Assembly (NCBI GenBank): GCA_965662685.1
Contig: CBFIIQ010000026.1
Span: 1 to 46,027 of the forward strand
Direction: 5' to 3'
Length of the DNA: 46,027 nucleotides
From: Eutrophocola sp965662685
Lineage (GTDB): Bacteria; Pseudomonadota; Gammaproteobacteria; Pseudomonadales; Pseudohongiellaceae
The position numbers were made by a program, and so were the translations under genes. Each line of letters begins with the position of its first letter. The first letter of the stretch is position 1. Under the pieces are notes generated by a model. The model did not search any database and was not told the origin of the DNA. It saw only the letters and a program-made list of their open reading frames with translations. This document shows, one piece after another, positions 1 to 8,560 of this stretch.

Positions 1-1
1 C

Positions 2-88
2 CCGAAGAAGGTAGGCTTAGTAGTGGGAAAGCAATCTGACGAACACACAAAGGAAACATTAAAACGTTCCGCAGCCTTTGACTAGAAT
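2..88 (+). CDS. Possible 3' end of an off-window gene
   Basis: From base 2 an open frame of 28 codons runs to a TAG stop at 86-88 and gives a basic, polar tail of 28 residues. It has no start inside the window, so it could only be the end of a gene that begins to the left. I do not recognise the sequence. An open frame this short occurs easily by chance, so this is a weak call. Confidence 0.18.
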
Positions 89-492
89 GCAGCGCAGGCT
101 GCAAAGCGTGAGGCTGCTGTGATGGCGGTGATGAATAGGACTATGCTGGCTTAACTTGCCCCATCTGCGTCCAAACAGTGTCCGCTAACAAACCAAAGCA
201 GACACTGGGCAGACAACAAAGTCAGCTCTTTTTTTCAAAATAGCTTCTGATGTATCTGGGCAGATACTGTAACAATGTAGCCAGGCAAGTGCCCAACCCC
301 CGGGGTCTATGAAGCCCCCCCCTCCTGCTGCTCTACCTAAGATGAAATCACAGGCAAGATATAAACTTGACCGCCATTAACTAAAGTAGCTGTATGCTAC
401 GCAAGATTGATTAGTTTGCTGATAATGTGCTGATAATTAATGAATTGCTAGAATGGATACAGCTTCAAATGACTGTAACTTATTGATTAAAT
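89..492. other. Gene-free stretch downstream of tRNA-Pro
   Basis: About 400 bases hold no convincing open frame on either strand. A 7-bp inverted repeat (CAGTGTC at 176-182 and GACACTG at 201-207) could form a hairpin with an 18-base loop but lacks a T run. A run of C residues lies at 297-323. The stretch lies directly at the 3' end of the tRNA-Pro gene, a position where integrated elements often sit, but no integrase is visible. Confidence 0.5.
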
Positions 493-569
493 TGGTCGGA
501 GTGGCCGGATTTGAACCGACGACCACCACACCCCCAGTGTGGTGCGCTACCAGGCTGCGCTACACTCCG
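493..569 (-). tRNA. tRNA-Pro, anticodon GGG
   Basis: Read on the minus strand this is a full cloverleaf of 77 bases including an encoded CCA (493-495). The acceptor stem CGGAGTG pairs with CACTCCG, the anticodon stem CCACA pairs with TGTGG around the loop CTGGGGG, and the T arm holds TTCAAAT. The anticodon GGG reads CCC and CCT proline codons. It follows the ihfA-merR pair, the same arrangement known from Pseudomonas. Confidence 0.97.
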
Positions 570-621
570 ACGTAATCTGTATTTTAAACGGGCTAACTTG
601 TGCGGGACTACCTGATTGTTG

Positions 622-978
622 TCAGGCTAGATCTTTCAGAGCTTCCTCAACATCACTAATCAAATCCCTGACCAGCTGTTTATTGACGGCAGGTGCCACT
701 TCCTGGGTATCACTACCTGCCATACGCTGTCTTGCTCCACCAATGGTAAAACCCTGCTCATAGAGCAGTTCTCTAATCTGTCGGATTAACATCACATCCT
801 GACGCTGGTAATAACGTCGATTACCTCTGCGCTTTACCGGCTTAAGCTGAGTGAATTCCTGCTCCCAATAACGCAGCACATGAGGTTTTACATCACAAAG
901 ATCACTGACCTCGCCAATAGTGAAATAGCGTTTAGCGGGAATTTCAGGAAGTTCAGCGTTATGACTTGGTTCCAGCAT
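622..978 (-). CDS. MerR-family transcriptional regulator
   Basis: This is a 118-residue DNA-binding regulator of the MerR family. Residues about 17-85 hold the winged-helix domain (YFTIGEVSDLC, then VLRYWEQEF and NRRYYQRQDV). The short C-terminal helix carries no cysteine cluster, so a metal-sensing role is not indicated. The ATG at 976-978 is preferred over an upstream TTG at 985-987, because relatives begin with MLEPSHN. The gene overlaps the end of ihfA by 20 bases and is probably translated from the same message. The same MerR gene follows ihfA in many gammaproteobacteria; its targets are unknown to me. Confidence 0.9.
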   Translation of the reverse strand: MLEPSHNAELPEIPAKRYFTIGEVSDLCDVKPHVLRYWEQEFTQLKPVKRRGNRRYYQRQDVMLIRQIRELLYEQGFTIGGARQRMAGSDTQEVAPAVNKQLVRDLISDVEEALKDLA

Positions 979-1267
979 AATCTTCAACTCTTGATTTTAA
1001 TTTTTGTCCTGGTCGGAAGGTCACTACGCGCCGGGCCTGAATTGGAATTTCTTCGCCGGTTTTAGGGTTTCTTCCTGGACGCTGGCGCTTGTCACGAAGA
1101 TCAAAATTACCAAAGCCTGAAAGCTTTACCTGCTCATTATCTTCCAGCGAGAGCCTTATTTCTTCAAAGAATTGCTCTACAAGCTCTTTGGCCTCCCGTT
1201 TGTTGAGACCCATCTCATCAAACAGTTTTTCAGCCATCTCTGCTTTCGTCAGTGCACCACCGGACAT
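959..1267 (-). CDS. ihfA: Integration host factor subunit alpha
   Basis: This encodes one half of the IHF heterodimer, a nucleoid protein that bends DNA sharply at specific sites and helps transcription, replication and recombination. The 102 residues match the family length (99 in E. coli). The DNA-binding arm is intact, with GRNPKTGEEIPI near residues 64-75 and the closing VVTFRPGQKLKSRVE segment. It lies downstream of pheT as in E. coli and Pseudomonas, and the merR gene overlaps its 3' end. The partner subunit ihfB is also in this window at 15210-15518. Confidence 0.97.
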   Translation of the reverse strand: MSGGALTKAEMAEKLFDEMGLNKREAKELVEQFFEEIRLSLEDNEQVKLSGFGNFDLRDKRQRPGRNPKTGEEIPIQARRVVTFRPGQKLKSRVEDYAGTKS

Positions 1268-1287
1268 AGCTCTCTACCTTTTCTAGC

Positions 1288-1318
1288 TTTGCTATTACTT
1301 TGCTATTACTTTGCTATT
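1288..1318. repeat. 11-bp tandem repeat between pheT and ihfA
   Basis: The unit TTTGCTATTAC occurs twice in full and once as nine bases in the 197-bp gap upstream of ihfA. It sits just upstream of the ihfA start on the minus strand, where a promoter or leader would be expected. No function can be read from it. Confidence 0.75.
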
Positions 1319-1464
1319 TTCTTGCTCTAGCTCTGTTCAATTTCACTCAATCTACGGGCAGTAATCAAGAGGATAAACTCCTCTTATAAATATCCGATTG
1401 ATACCGATTATTTATCTACTAACTGACCCGCAAAATACGCAATTAATACTGCTGAAATCTCTGA

Positions 1465-3840
1465 TCACATCCTTAACTCAGCATTAAATTGTGCTTCTAG
1501 GACATTGATACAGTTATTAATTATTGAGTTTATTTCTTCATCCGTAAGAGTGCGGGAAGGATGCTGGAAGGTCAAGCCTATTGCAAGACTTTTTTTAGTT
1601 TTTTCAATGTTTTGGCCCTGATAAACATCAAAAATAACGATTTGGGACAGTAGCTCTCCAGCCTTTTCCTTGATCGCAAGCTGTATTTCGCCACTCTCCT
1701 GGCCGACATCTACCATCACAGCCAGGTCACGGCGTACTGAGGGGAAACGTGATAGCTCCTGGTAAACGGGCAACCTGGCATCAGCGACAGACTCAAGGTC
1801 CAGCTCCATAAGATAAACTTTTCCATTAATATCAATATGTTGCTGTGCACTTAAAGCTAATGCTCCGAGCCAGCCAATGGTTTGCTCGCCACGCAAGACA
1901 CGTGCAGACTGCCCAGGTTGTAGCGCTGGATGAGAATCTGCGATAAAAGTAAAGCTGCCATCTTCCAGTGTCAGGCCTAGCAAGGATTCCAGATCTCCTT
2001 TCATATTAAAGAAATCTACAGGTGTTCCCTGCTCACCCCATTGCTCCGGAAACTGGCTACCCCACAATATAGAAGCCACTTTAGGTTTTTGCTCTAATAT
2101 ATTGTTATAATTCGAAAATATTAGTCCAGATTCAAAAATTCTTACGCGGCTTTGCTGACGATGATGATTATACTGCAGGGTTGCTAGCAAGCCCGGCCAA
2201 AGGCTTGTGCGCATAACAGACATATCCTGAGAGATGGGGTTGGCCAGTGGCAGTAAATCTGTTTCTTGCGCCCCCAACAGCAGTTCCAGCTTTTTATCGA
2301 CAAAACTATAGGTTATAACTTCCTGGTATCCCAACGCAGTCAGGCGTTCTCGAATAGCCGGTAAACCAACCGTCGCTTCCACCTGAGGCTTTAGAGAAAA
2401 GCGACTAAGTGGCTCGGTCACAGGCAGGTTATCGTAGCCAAAGATTCGCGCCAGTTCTTCCACAAGATCTTCTTCAATAGCGATATCAAAGCGCCAGGAA
2501 GGAACAGCAAAAGTCCAGCTTTCAGCATCTTTGCCAATCAAGTTGAGTCCAAGACCGATTAAAATTGATTCAACCTGGTCAGCACTCATGGAAATACCAA
2601 GAATACGGGAAATACGCTCCGCTCTAAGTGTTACTGTCTTGCCTTCAGGCAGGGACTGGACTTCTTCTATGACCGGTCCTGCTTCACCGCCCACTATCTC
2701 AAGCAACAAGGCGGTAGCTCGCTCCATCGCCTGGCGTGGTAAATTAAAATCTACGCCACGCTCAAAACGGTGGGCCGCATCCGTCTGCAGCCCATATGAC
2801 CTAGCCTTTCCAGCGATGCATTGCGGGCTAAAAAAAGCACTTTCAAGGAATATATGCCTGGTATATGCCTGAACTGAGCTATCCAGACCACCCATGACAC
2901 CTGCTATTGCCAGAGCCTTTTTATCATCGGCAATAACCAGAGTATCCTGACTTAACTCAACCTCTTTTCCATCTAATAGTGTCAGCTTTTCCTTTTGCCC
3001 TGCCAGACGCACCTTGATTCCGCCATCGAGCTTTTCAAAATCAAAGGCATGCATGGGCTGGCCAAGTTCCATCAAGACAAGATTTGTTACATCAACAACG
3101 GGATCTATGCTCTTGATACCGCTGCGCCTAAGCCTTTCCTGCAACCACTGTGGCGAGGCTATATCGGGGTTAATATTTCTAAGGACTCTCCCCAGATAAC
3201 GCGGGCAATGTTCCGGGCTTTCCAGGCTAATTGGAAAAGTTTCATCAATTTCGGGAGACACTTCAGCTATGGAGGGCGCTGATACAGGTAAATTATTCAA
3301 CACCCCCACCTCGCGCGCAATGCCGGCAATACTTAAACAATCGCCCCGATTTGGCGTAAGGTCCACCTCAATAAGCAAATCATCCAGAGCGAGGAAATTT
3401 CGGATATCAACACCTGGCTGTGCGTCTGCGGGAAGCACCATGATGCCATCTGATTTTTCTGCAAGACCCAGTTCCTCTGCAGAACAAATCATGCCGAATG
3501 ATTCAACACCGCGTAATTTGGCTTTCTTAATCTTGAAATCTTTACCCAATACAGCACCGACGGCTGCATAGGCTACTTTTTGGCCTGCTGCTACATTAGC
3601 GGCGCCGCATACAACCTGAAGCTGGTCGTTACCATTAAAGACCTGGCAGACCCGAAGTTTGTCGGCATCCGGATGAGCTTCGACGCTCTGGATTTCTGCA
3701 ACGATGACACCACTGAAGTCCTGGGCAGCAGCTGTGACACTGTCTACCTCAAGCCCTGCCATAGTAAGCTGGGCAACGAGTTTATCGGTATCAATATCGG
3801 GATTGATCCATTCCCTTAACCAGCTTTCACTGAATTGCAT
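1465..3840 (-). CDS. pheT: Phenylalanyl-tRNA synthetase beta subunit
   Basis: This is the large subunit of the alpha2-beta2 enzyme that charges tRNA-Phe. It binds the tRNA and edits misacylated Tyr-tRNA. The 791 residues match the usual length near 795. The order is an EMAP-like tRNA-binding fold (about 40-150), the B3/B4 editing region (about 210-385), B5 (about 400-470), the catalytic-like core, and a C-terminal anticodon-binding FDX-ACB domain (about 700-790) with SVRRDLAVMVD. The ATG lies 2 bases past the pheS stop, so the two subunits are made from one message. Confidence 0.98.
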   Translation of the reverse strand: MQFSESWLREWINPDIDTDKLVAQLTMAGLEVDSVTAAAQDFSGVIVAEIQSVEAHPDADKLRVCQVFNGNDQLQVVCGAANVAAGQKVAYAAVGAVLGKDFKIKKAKLRGVESFGMICSAEELGLAEKSDGIMVLPADAQPGVDIRNFLALDDLLIEVDLTPNRGDCLSIAGIAREVGVLNNLPVSAPSIAEVSPEIDETFPISLESPEHCPRYLGRVLRNINPDIASPQWLQERLRRSGIKSIDPVVDVTNLVLMELGQPMHAFDFEKLDGGIKVRLAGQKEKLTLLDGKEVELSQDTLVIADDKKALAIAGVMGGLDSSVQAYTRHIFLESAFFSPQCIAGKARSYGLQTDAAHRFERGVDFNLPRQAMERATALLLEIVGGEAGPVIEEVQSLPEGKTVTLRAERISRILGISMSADQVESILIGLGLNLIGKDAESWTFAVPSWRFDIAIEEDLVEELARIFGYDNLPVTEPLSRFSLKPQVEATVGLPAIRERLTALGYQEVITYSFVDKKLELLLGAQETDLLPLANPISQDMSVMRTSLWPGLLATLQYNHHRQQSRVRIFESGLIFSNYNNILEQKPKVASILWGSQFPEQWGEQGTPVDFFNMKGDLESLLGLTLEDGSFTFIADSHPALQPGQSARVLRGEQTIGWLGALALSAQQHIDINGKVYLMELDLESVADARLPVYQELSRFPSVRRDLAVMVDVGQESGEIQLAIKEKAGELLSQIVIFDVYQGQNIEKTKKSLAIGLTFQHPSRTLTDEEINSIINNCINVLEAQFNAELRM

Positions 3841-3842
3841 AC

Positions 3843-4874
3843 TTAAACACCCTGGCCTTCACTGAACTGGCGCAAGAAACGCAGATCATTATCAAATAAC
3901 AAACGCAGATCGTTAATCTGATAGCGCAACATCGCCAGTCGGTCTACGCCCATCCCAAAAGCAAAACCGGTGAATTTTTCCGGATCTACATTGGAAGATC
4001 TCAACACATTGGGATGCACCATACCGCAACCGCCTACTTCCAGCCATCCGGTATGACTGCACACCCGGCAGCCTTCACCTTTACAGGATACACATTGCAC
4101 ATCCATTTCTGCCGAGGGTTCGGTAAACGGAAAATAGGAAGGCCGAAAACGTACATCCAGCTCAGCTTCAAAAAATACCCGTAAAAATTCCACCAACAAA
4201 CCTTTCAGATCTGCCATCGTGGCATGCTCATCTACCAGCATGCCTTCGACCTGATGAAACATGGGAGTGTGAGTCAGATCTGAATCACAGCGATATACCC
4301 GGCCTGGGCAGATAAATCGAAAAGGTGCTTCACCTTTTTCCATGACTCTCACCTGAACTGTGGACGTATGAGTTCTCAACAGCAATCCGGAGTCAAAATA
4401 GAAGGTATCGTGCATGGCTCTGGCTGGATGATGAGCCGGAATATTCAAGGCTTCGAAGTTATGATAGTCGTCCTCTATTTCTGGCCCCTGGACAACATCA
4501 AAGCCGGCTGTGGCAAAAATAGATTCAATACGCTGGAGGGTTCGGGTAACTGGATGCAGCCCACCGGCGCTCTGGCGCCGACCGGGCAAGGTGACATCAA
4601 CAGCTTCTGCTATCTGCTGACTGACTGCAGCGGCGGCACTTAAAGTCAGCTTGCGTGCGTCCAGTGCCTCCTGAACCTTCACCTTTGCTGCGTTAATAGC
4701 GGCACCTGCCTGCGGTCTTTCAGAGGCATCGAGCTTACCGAGGCCTTTTAACAGGTCAGTTAAACTGCCTTTTTTTCCTAAATACTGTACACGCAGTTGT
4801 TCAAGCTCAGGTATATCCTGAGCCTGTTCAATTGTCTGTAGTGCATCGCTGGTAAGCGCGTCTAGATTTTCCAT
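3843..4874 (-). CDS. pheS: Phenylalanyl-tRNA synthetase alpha subunit
   Basis: This is the catalytic class II subunit that activates phenylalanine and transfers it to tRNA-Phe. The 343 residues begin with an N-terminal helical arm (about 1-85). The core follows, with motif 2 around FICPGRVYRCDSD and motif 3 GMGVDRLAML near the end. An insertion with four cysteines in CxxC-type spacing (CVSCKGEGCRVC) precedes WLEVGGCGMVHPNV. E. coli lacks these cysteines, but many other bacteria have them. The gene sits between rplT and pheT in the standard order. Confidence 0.98.
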   Translation of the reverse strand: MENLDALTSDALQTIEQAQDIPELEQLRVQYLGKKGSLTDLLKGLGKLDASERPQAGAAINAAKVKVQEALDARKLTLSAAAAVSQQIAEAVDVTLPGRRQSAGGLHPVTRTLQRIESIFATAGFDVVQGPEIEDDYHNFEALNIPAHHPARAMHDTFYFDSGLLLRTHTSTVQVRVMEKGEAPFRFICPGRVYRCDSDLTHTPMFHQVEGMLVDEHATMADLKGLLVEFLRVFFEAELDVRFRPSYFPFTEPSAEMDVQCVSCKGEGCRVCSHTGWLEVGGCGMVHPNVLRSSNVDPEKFTGFAFGMGVDRLAMLRYQINDLRLLFDNDLRFLRQFSEGQGV

Positions 4875-4912
4875 GCTGACAAATTACCCATGACAACCTT
4901 GTTTAGAAAGCA

Positions 4913-4934
4913 GGCTGCTTCCGCTGAAGCAGCC
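4913..4934 (-). promoter_or_regulatory. Strong hairpin between rplT and pheS
   Basis: GGCTGCTTC (4913-4921) and GAAGCAGCC (4926-4934) form a perfect 9-bp stem with a 4-base loop. On the transcribed strand it is followed by TGCTTTCT, only a weak T tract. In E. coli an attenuator with the pheM leader peptide lies at this position. I see no Phe-rich leader peptide here, so this may be a partial terminator or an RNA processing site. Confidence 0.6.
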
Positions 4935-4946
4935 AAATCCCGGTTA

Positions 4947-5303
4947 TCAGGCTAAGGCAGCCTTGGCCTGCTCAACAACTGCAGAAAAAGCTTCTTTATC
5001 ATTGACAGCCAGATCGGCCAGTACCCTGCGGTCCATTTCAATGTTTGCTTTCTTCAGGCCGGCAATCAGACGGCTGTAGGACATACCCAGTTCTCTTGCC
5101 TGGGCATTGATACGTGTAATCCAGAGTGCGCGAAATACGCGTTTCTTCACACGACGGTCACGATAGGCATATTGACCCGCCTTGATGACCGCCTGCTTGG
5201 CTACACGGAATACTCTGCTACGGGCACCGTAATACCCCTTAGCCTGCTTTAATACTTTTTTGTGCTTGCGACGGGCTACTACCCCGCGTTTAACTCGTGC
5301 CAT
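4947..5303 (-). CDS. rplT: 50S ribosomal protein L20
   Basis: L20 binds 23S rRNA early in assembly of the large ribosomal subunit. In E. coli it also represses translation of rpmI-rplT by binding its own message. The 118 residues are the standard length, start with MARVKRGV, and include the basic N-terminal arm and the ALWITRINAQAR segment. It lies 33 bases downstream of rpmI, in the infC-rpmI-rplT order. Its own ribosome binding site (GGAG in the leader) is visible. Confidence 0.98.
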   Translation of the reverse strand: MARVKRGVVARRKHKKVLKQAKGYYGARSRVFRVAKQAVIKAGQYAYRDRRVKKRVFRALWITRINAQARELGMSYSRLIAGLKKANIEMDRRVLADLAVNDKEAFSAVVEQAKAALA

Positions 5304-5336
5304 TTTTATATCCTCCGAGAATAATTATTTAAACCA

Positions 5337-5531
5337 TTAATCCAGACGCAACATGCGTTTTACATTACCGAGATCTGCAGGATTTACCTGTTGAGTCCCG
5401 CGCAACTGACGCTTACGTTTGGTGGTCATCTTGGTTAGGATATGGCTTTTATAAGCGCTTTTACGCTTGATACCCGACCCGGTTTTTTTAAAACGCTTGG
5501 CCGCACCACTGTGAACTTTCTGTTTTGGCAT
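5337..5531 (-). CDS. rpmI: 50S ribosomal protein L35
   Basis: L35 is a small, very basic protein of the large ribosomal subunit. The 64 residues start with MPKQKVHSGAAKRFK and end KRMLRLD, as in other gammaproteobacteria. The frame stays open further upstream, to 5579. The ATG at 5529-5531 is preferred because the family starts with MPK and a GCGGAG site lies 9 bases ahead. Another ATG two codons earlier would leave only 3 bases to that site. Confidence 0.97.
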   Translation of the reverse strand: MPKQKVHSGAAKRFKKTGSGIKRKSAYKSHILTKMTTKRKRQLRGTQQVNPADLGNVKRMLRLD

Positions 5532-5658
5532 TTTCATAAACTCCGCATTTAAAGGTGGTTTAGCCTTTCCTGAAGGCATACCCCTTTACGATTAATAAAA
5601 TGAAACAAGTCCCTACCCCCGTTATTGACGGGAGTTTTCCGGCAATTAAGTGGGAAGG

Positions 5659-6201
5659 TTACTGCTTCTTTTTCTTTAAGGGTGCAAGGACCATGGTTAA
5701 CTGACGACCTTCCATTTTTGGATCCTGATCGACCGTGCCATACTCCAGGAGATCTTGCTTGATGCGCATCATCATCTCTGCACCCAACTCCTGATGGGCC
5801 ATTTCACGGCCGCGGAATCGTAATGAAACCTTGGCCCTGTCCCCATCTTCCAGGAAACGTATCAGGTTGCGTAGTTTTACCTGATAATCTCCTTCTTCCG
5901 TCCCTGGTCTGAACTTCATCTCCTTGATATGAATTACTTTTTGTTTCTTCTTGTTCGCTGCTTTCTGCTTCTTCAGCTCAAACACATGTTTGCCGAAATC
6001 CATAATTTTGCAAACAGGTGGCTCAGCATCCGGAGAAATCAATACAAGATCCAGCTTGGATTCATCTGCCAGTCCCCTGGCCTCTTCGAGGCTTACAATT
6101 CCCTGCTGTCCACCATCGGAAAGGATTAAACGTACGGGGTCACTTAGGATCTCGTCATTTACCAGTGCTTTTTTACTCTTGTCACTATCTCGCTTGATAA
6201 T
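5659..6201 (-). CDS. infC: Translation initiation factor IF-3
   Basis: IF-3 binds the 30S subunit, keeps the subunits apart and proofreads start codon and initiator tRNA. The protein has about 180 residues: an N domain (VNDEILSDPVRLI, then DLVLISPDAEPPVCKIMD), a lysine-rich linker helix, and a C domain with SLRFRGREMAHQ. There is no ATG at the expected start. The best choice is ATT at 6199-6201, six bases after GGAG; a TTG directly before it is only three bases away. A non-ATG start is the known basis of IF-3 autoregulation. Confidence 0.96.
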   Translation of the reverse strand: MIKRDSDKSKKALVNDEILSDPVRLILSDGGQQGIVSLEEARGLADESKLDLVLISPDAEPPVCKIMDFGKHVFELKKQKAANKKKQKVIHIKEMKFRPGTEEGDYQVKLRNLIRFLEDGDRAKVSLRFRGREMAHQELGAEMMMRIKQDLLEYGTVDQDPKMEGRQLTMVLAPLKKKKQ

Positions 6202-6211
6202 CAAATTCTCC
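6199..6211 (-). promoter_or_regulatory. infC ribosome binding site with ATT start codon
   Basis: On the minus strand GGAG (6208-6211) is followed by AATTTG and then ATT-ATC-AAG-CGA. E. coli infC also begins with AUU, which IF-3 itself discriminates against, so the factor limits its own synthesis. TTG at 6202-6204 cannot be excluded but is poorly spaced. Confidence 0.75.
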
Positions 6212-6230
6212 GCTGTAATTCACTAAATTT

Positions 6231-8162
6231 TTAAGCTTCAAGCTGGTCACTTACACGACCCAGCTGTTCTACATCCTGTTGCAACAAAACGGAGAATTCA
6301 TCGATACTCATTACTCCGAGGTCATTGCCGGTTCTGTCACGCACAGCGACCGACCCTGCTTCAACTTCCTTATCACCAATAACCAGCAGGTAAGGAATCT
6401 TCTGCAACGTGTGCTCGCGGATTTTAAAGCCGATTTTTTCATTTCTCAAGTCAGCTTTTACTCGGAAGCCCTTGTTTTGCAAAGATTTCACTACTTTTTC
6501 ACAATAATCAGCCTGTTTGTCAGTAATATTTAAAACTACTGCCTGCTCAGGTGCCAACCAGCCTGGAAAGGCACCCTCGTAATGCTCAATTAAAATTCCG
6601 ATAAATCGCTCAAAGGAACCAAAAATTGCCCGGTGTAACATCACCGGGGTTTCTTTGGTGTTATTTTCTGTTACAAATTCTGCACCCAATCTACCAGGCA
6701 TGGAAAAGTCGACCTGAATAGTGCCACACTGCATTTGCCTACCCATGCAATCTTTCAGTGTAAATTCAATCTTCGGACCGTAAAAAGCACCCTCGCCGGG
6801 TTGCAGGTCCCAGGCTTTGCCAGTTTCATTCAAGGCAACTTCCAAAGCCTTTTCTGCCTCATCCCAAATCTCATCAGACCCTACACGCTTTTCAGGTCGT
6901 GTTGATAACTTTAACAACACTTCCTCAAAGCCAAAGTCGTTGTAAACCTTGTTCACCAATTGAATAAACTCGGACACTTCAGTCTGAATGTCTTCTTTTG
7001 CACAAAATATATGTGCATCATCCTGGGTAAAACTGCGCACTCGCATCAAACCGTGCATGGCACCGGAAGGCTCATAGCGATGACAGGCGCCAAATTCCGC
7101 CAACCGCAAAGGCAAGTCCCTGTAACTTTTCAGCCCCTGGTTGAAGACCTGAATATGGCAGGGACAATTCATCGGCTTGATAGCGTACATACGGTTGTCA
7201 GATTCAACACTGAACATTTCATCAGCAAATTTGTCAGCATGCCCGGATTTTTCCCATAACGAGTAATCAACCAATTGTGGCGTGTTGATTTCCTGGTAGC
7301 CATTGTCCTTCCAGATTTCCTGCATGTAATCGCGAATAATCTGGTAAACAGTCCAACCCTTTGGATGCCAGAACACCATACCCGGGGCTTCTTCCTGAAA
7401 ATGGAACAACTCAAAGCGTTTACCCAGTTTACGATGGTCGCGACGCTCAGCCTCCTCGATCATATGCAGGTATTGTTTCAGGTCTTTCTTGTCATTCCAG
7501 GCTGTTCCATAAATACGTTGCAGCATTTCATTACTGGAATCACCACGCCAGTATGCGCCGGCCACAGACATTAACTTGAAAGACTTGATAGCACCGGTAG
7601 CAGGAACATGAGGCCCACGGCACAAATCGATAAACTCACCCTGCTTGTAAAAGGAAAGCTCCTCTTCGCCGGGAATACTTTCCATAATTTCTACTTTGTA
7701 CTTTTCGCCCATGTCATTAAACAGGGCTTTTGCATCGGCTCTGCTCATCACCGAGCGCGCAACAGGAATATTTTCCTTGGTCAGGCGTGCCATTTCCTTT
7801 TCAATTGCTTGCAGGTCTTCTGGCGTAAAAGGTCTCTCATAGGCAAAATCATAGAAAAAGCCATTCTCTATCACCGGACCTATAGTGACCTGAGCCTCCG
7901 GAAACAGGTTCTGCACGGCATTAGCCATCAGATGAGCACAGGAATGCCTGATGATCTCAAGACCTTCATCATCGCGCCCGGTAATGATTGATAATTCTGT
8001 GTCCGACTGAATCAGGTAAGAAACATCTACTGCTTCGCCATTTACTTTTCCGGCAAGCGCAGCCTTGGCCAGTCCAGGGCCGATTGATTCTGCAACCTGA
8101 AGGACTGTAACCGGGCTATCAAATGTTTTCTGACTGCCGTCAGGCAGTGTGATGGCTACCAT
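6231..8162 (-). CDS. thrS: Threonyl-tRNA synthetase
   Basis: This enzyme charges tRNA-Thr and clears mischarged Ser-tRNA-Thr. The 643 residues show an N-terminal TGS domain (1-60), an editing domain with HSCAHLMANAV (about 74-84) and YWRGDSSNEML, then the class II core with AIKPMNCPCHIQVF (zinc-site cysteine) and RSFTQDDAHIFC. The C-terminal anticodon-binding domain contains NEKIGFKIREHTLQKIPY. It is the first protein gene of the infC-pheT cluster, 29 bases upstream of infC, with tRNA-Val close upstream. I did not find an obvious tRNA-like operator in the 97-bp leader. Confidence 0.98.
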   Translation of the reverse strand: MVAITLPDGSQKTFDSPVTVLQVAESIGPGLAKAALAGKVNGEAVDVSYLIQSDTELSIITGRDDEGLEIIRHSCAHLMANAVQNLFPEAQVTIGPVIENGFFYDFAYERPFTPEDLQAIEKEMARLTKENIPVARSVMSRADAKALFNDMGEKYKVEIMESIPGEEELSFYKQGEFIDLCRGPHVPATGAIKSFKLMSVAGAYWRGDSSNEMLQRIYGTAWNDKKDLKQYLHMIEEAERRDHRKLGKRFELFHFQEEAPGMVFWHPKGWTVYQIIRDYMQEIWKDNGYQEINTPQLVDYSLWEKSGHADKFADEMFSVESDNRMYAIKPMNCPCHIQVFNQGLKSYRDLPLRLAEFGACHRYEPSGAMHGLMRVRSFTQDDAHIFCAKEDIQTEVSEFIQLVNKVYNDFGFEEVLLKLSTRPEKRVGSDEIWDEAEKALEVALNETGKAWDLQPGEGAFYGPKIEFTLKDCMGRQMQCGTIQVDFSMPGRLGAEFVTENNTKETPVMLHRAIFGSFERFIGILIEHYEGAFPGWLAPEQAVVLNITDKQADYCEKVVKSLQNKGFRVKADLRNEKIGFKIREHTLQKIPYLLVIGDKEVEAGSVAVRDRTGNDLGVMSIDEFSVLLQQDVEQLGRVSDQLEA

Positions 8163-8259
8163 CTGTTACTCAACTAGATTAAAAAGTTATGTCTATGTGC
8201 ATTACAAAGGCCTGACTGAAAAGGGGTGCCAAATCCTGTTACAACTACTTTCAGGAGAT

Positions 8260-8336
<77 letters not shown>

Positions 8337-8560
8337 ATTGCGATCAGTTTACCCTTTGCGGTCCGGGCCAACCCAGGAACAAAAATACTGTTTCAAGAGC
8401 TGTCCGATAATCATTTCCCAAGTCTTTCCCCGCCCTTTCAGCGATGAATTTAAACCGGCAATTACCGGGCATTCAGCCCGGCATCGGGAAAGATGGGCGA
8501 TTATAGTGACAAGGCTTATAAACTACAAGGATTACAGAGATATACGAGACTTAATTAAGA

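Noticed and set aside
8461..8490. CCGGGC/GCCCGG hairpin downstream of uvrB
   Set aside because: There is no T run on either strand after it, so it was not called a terminator.
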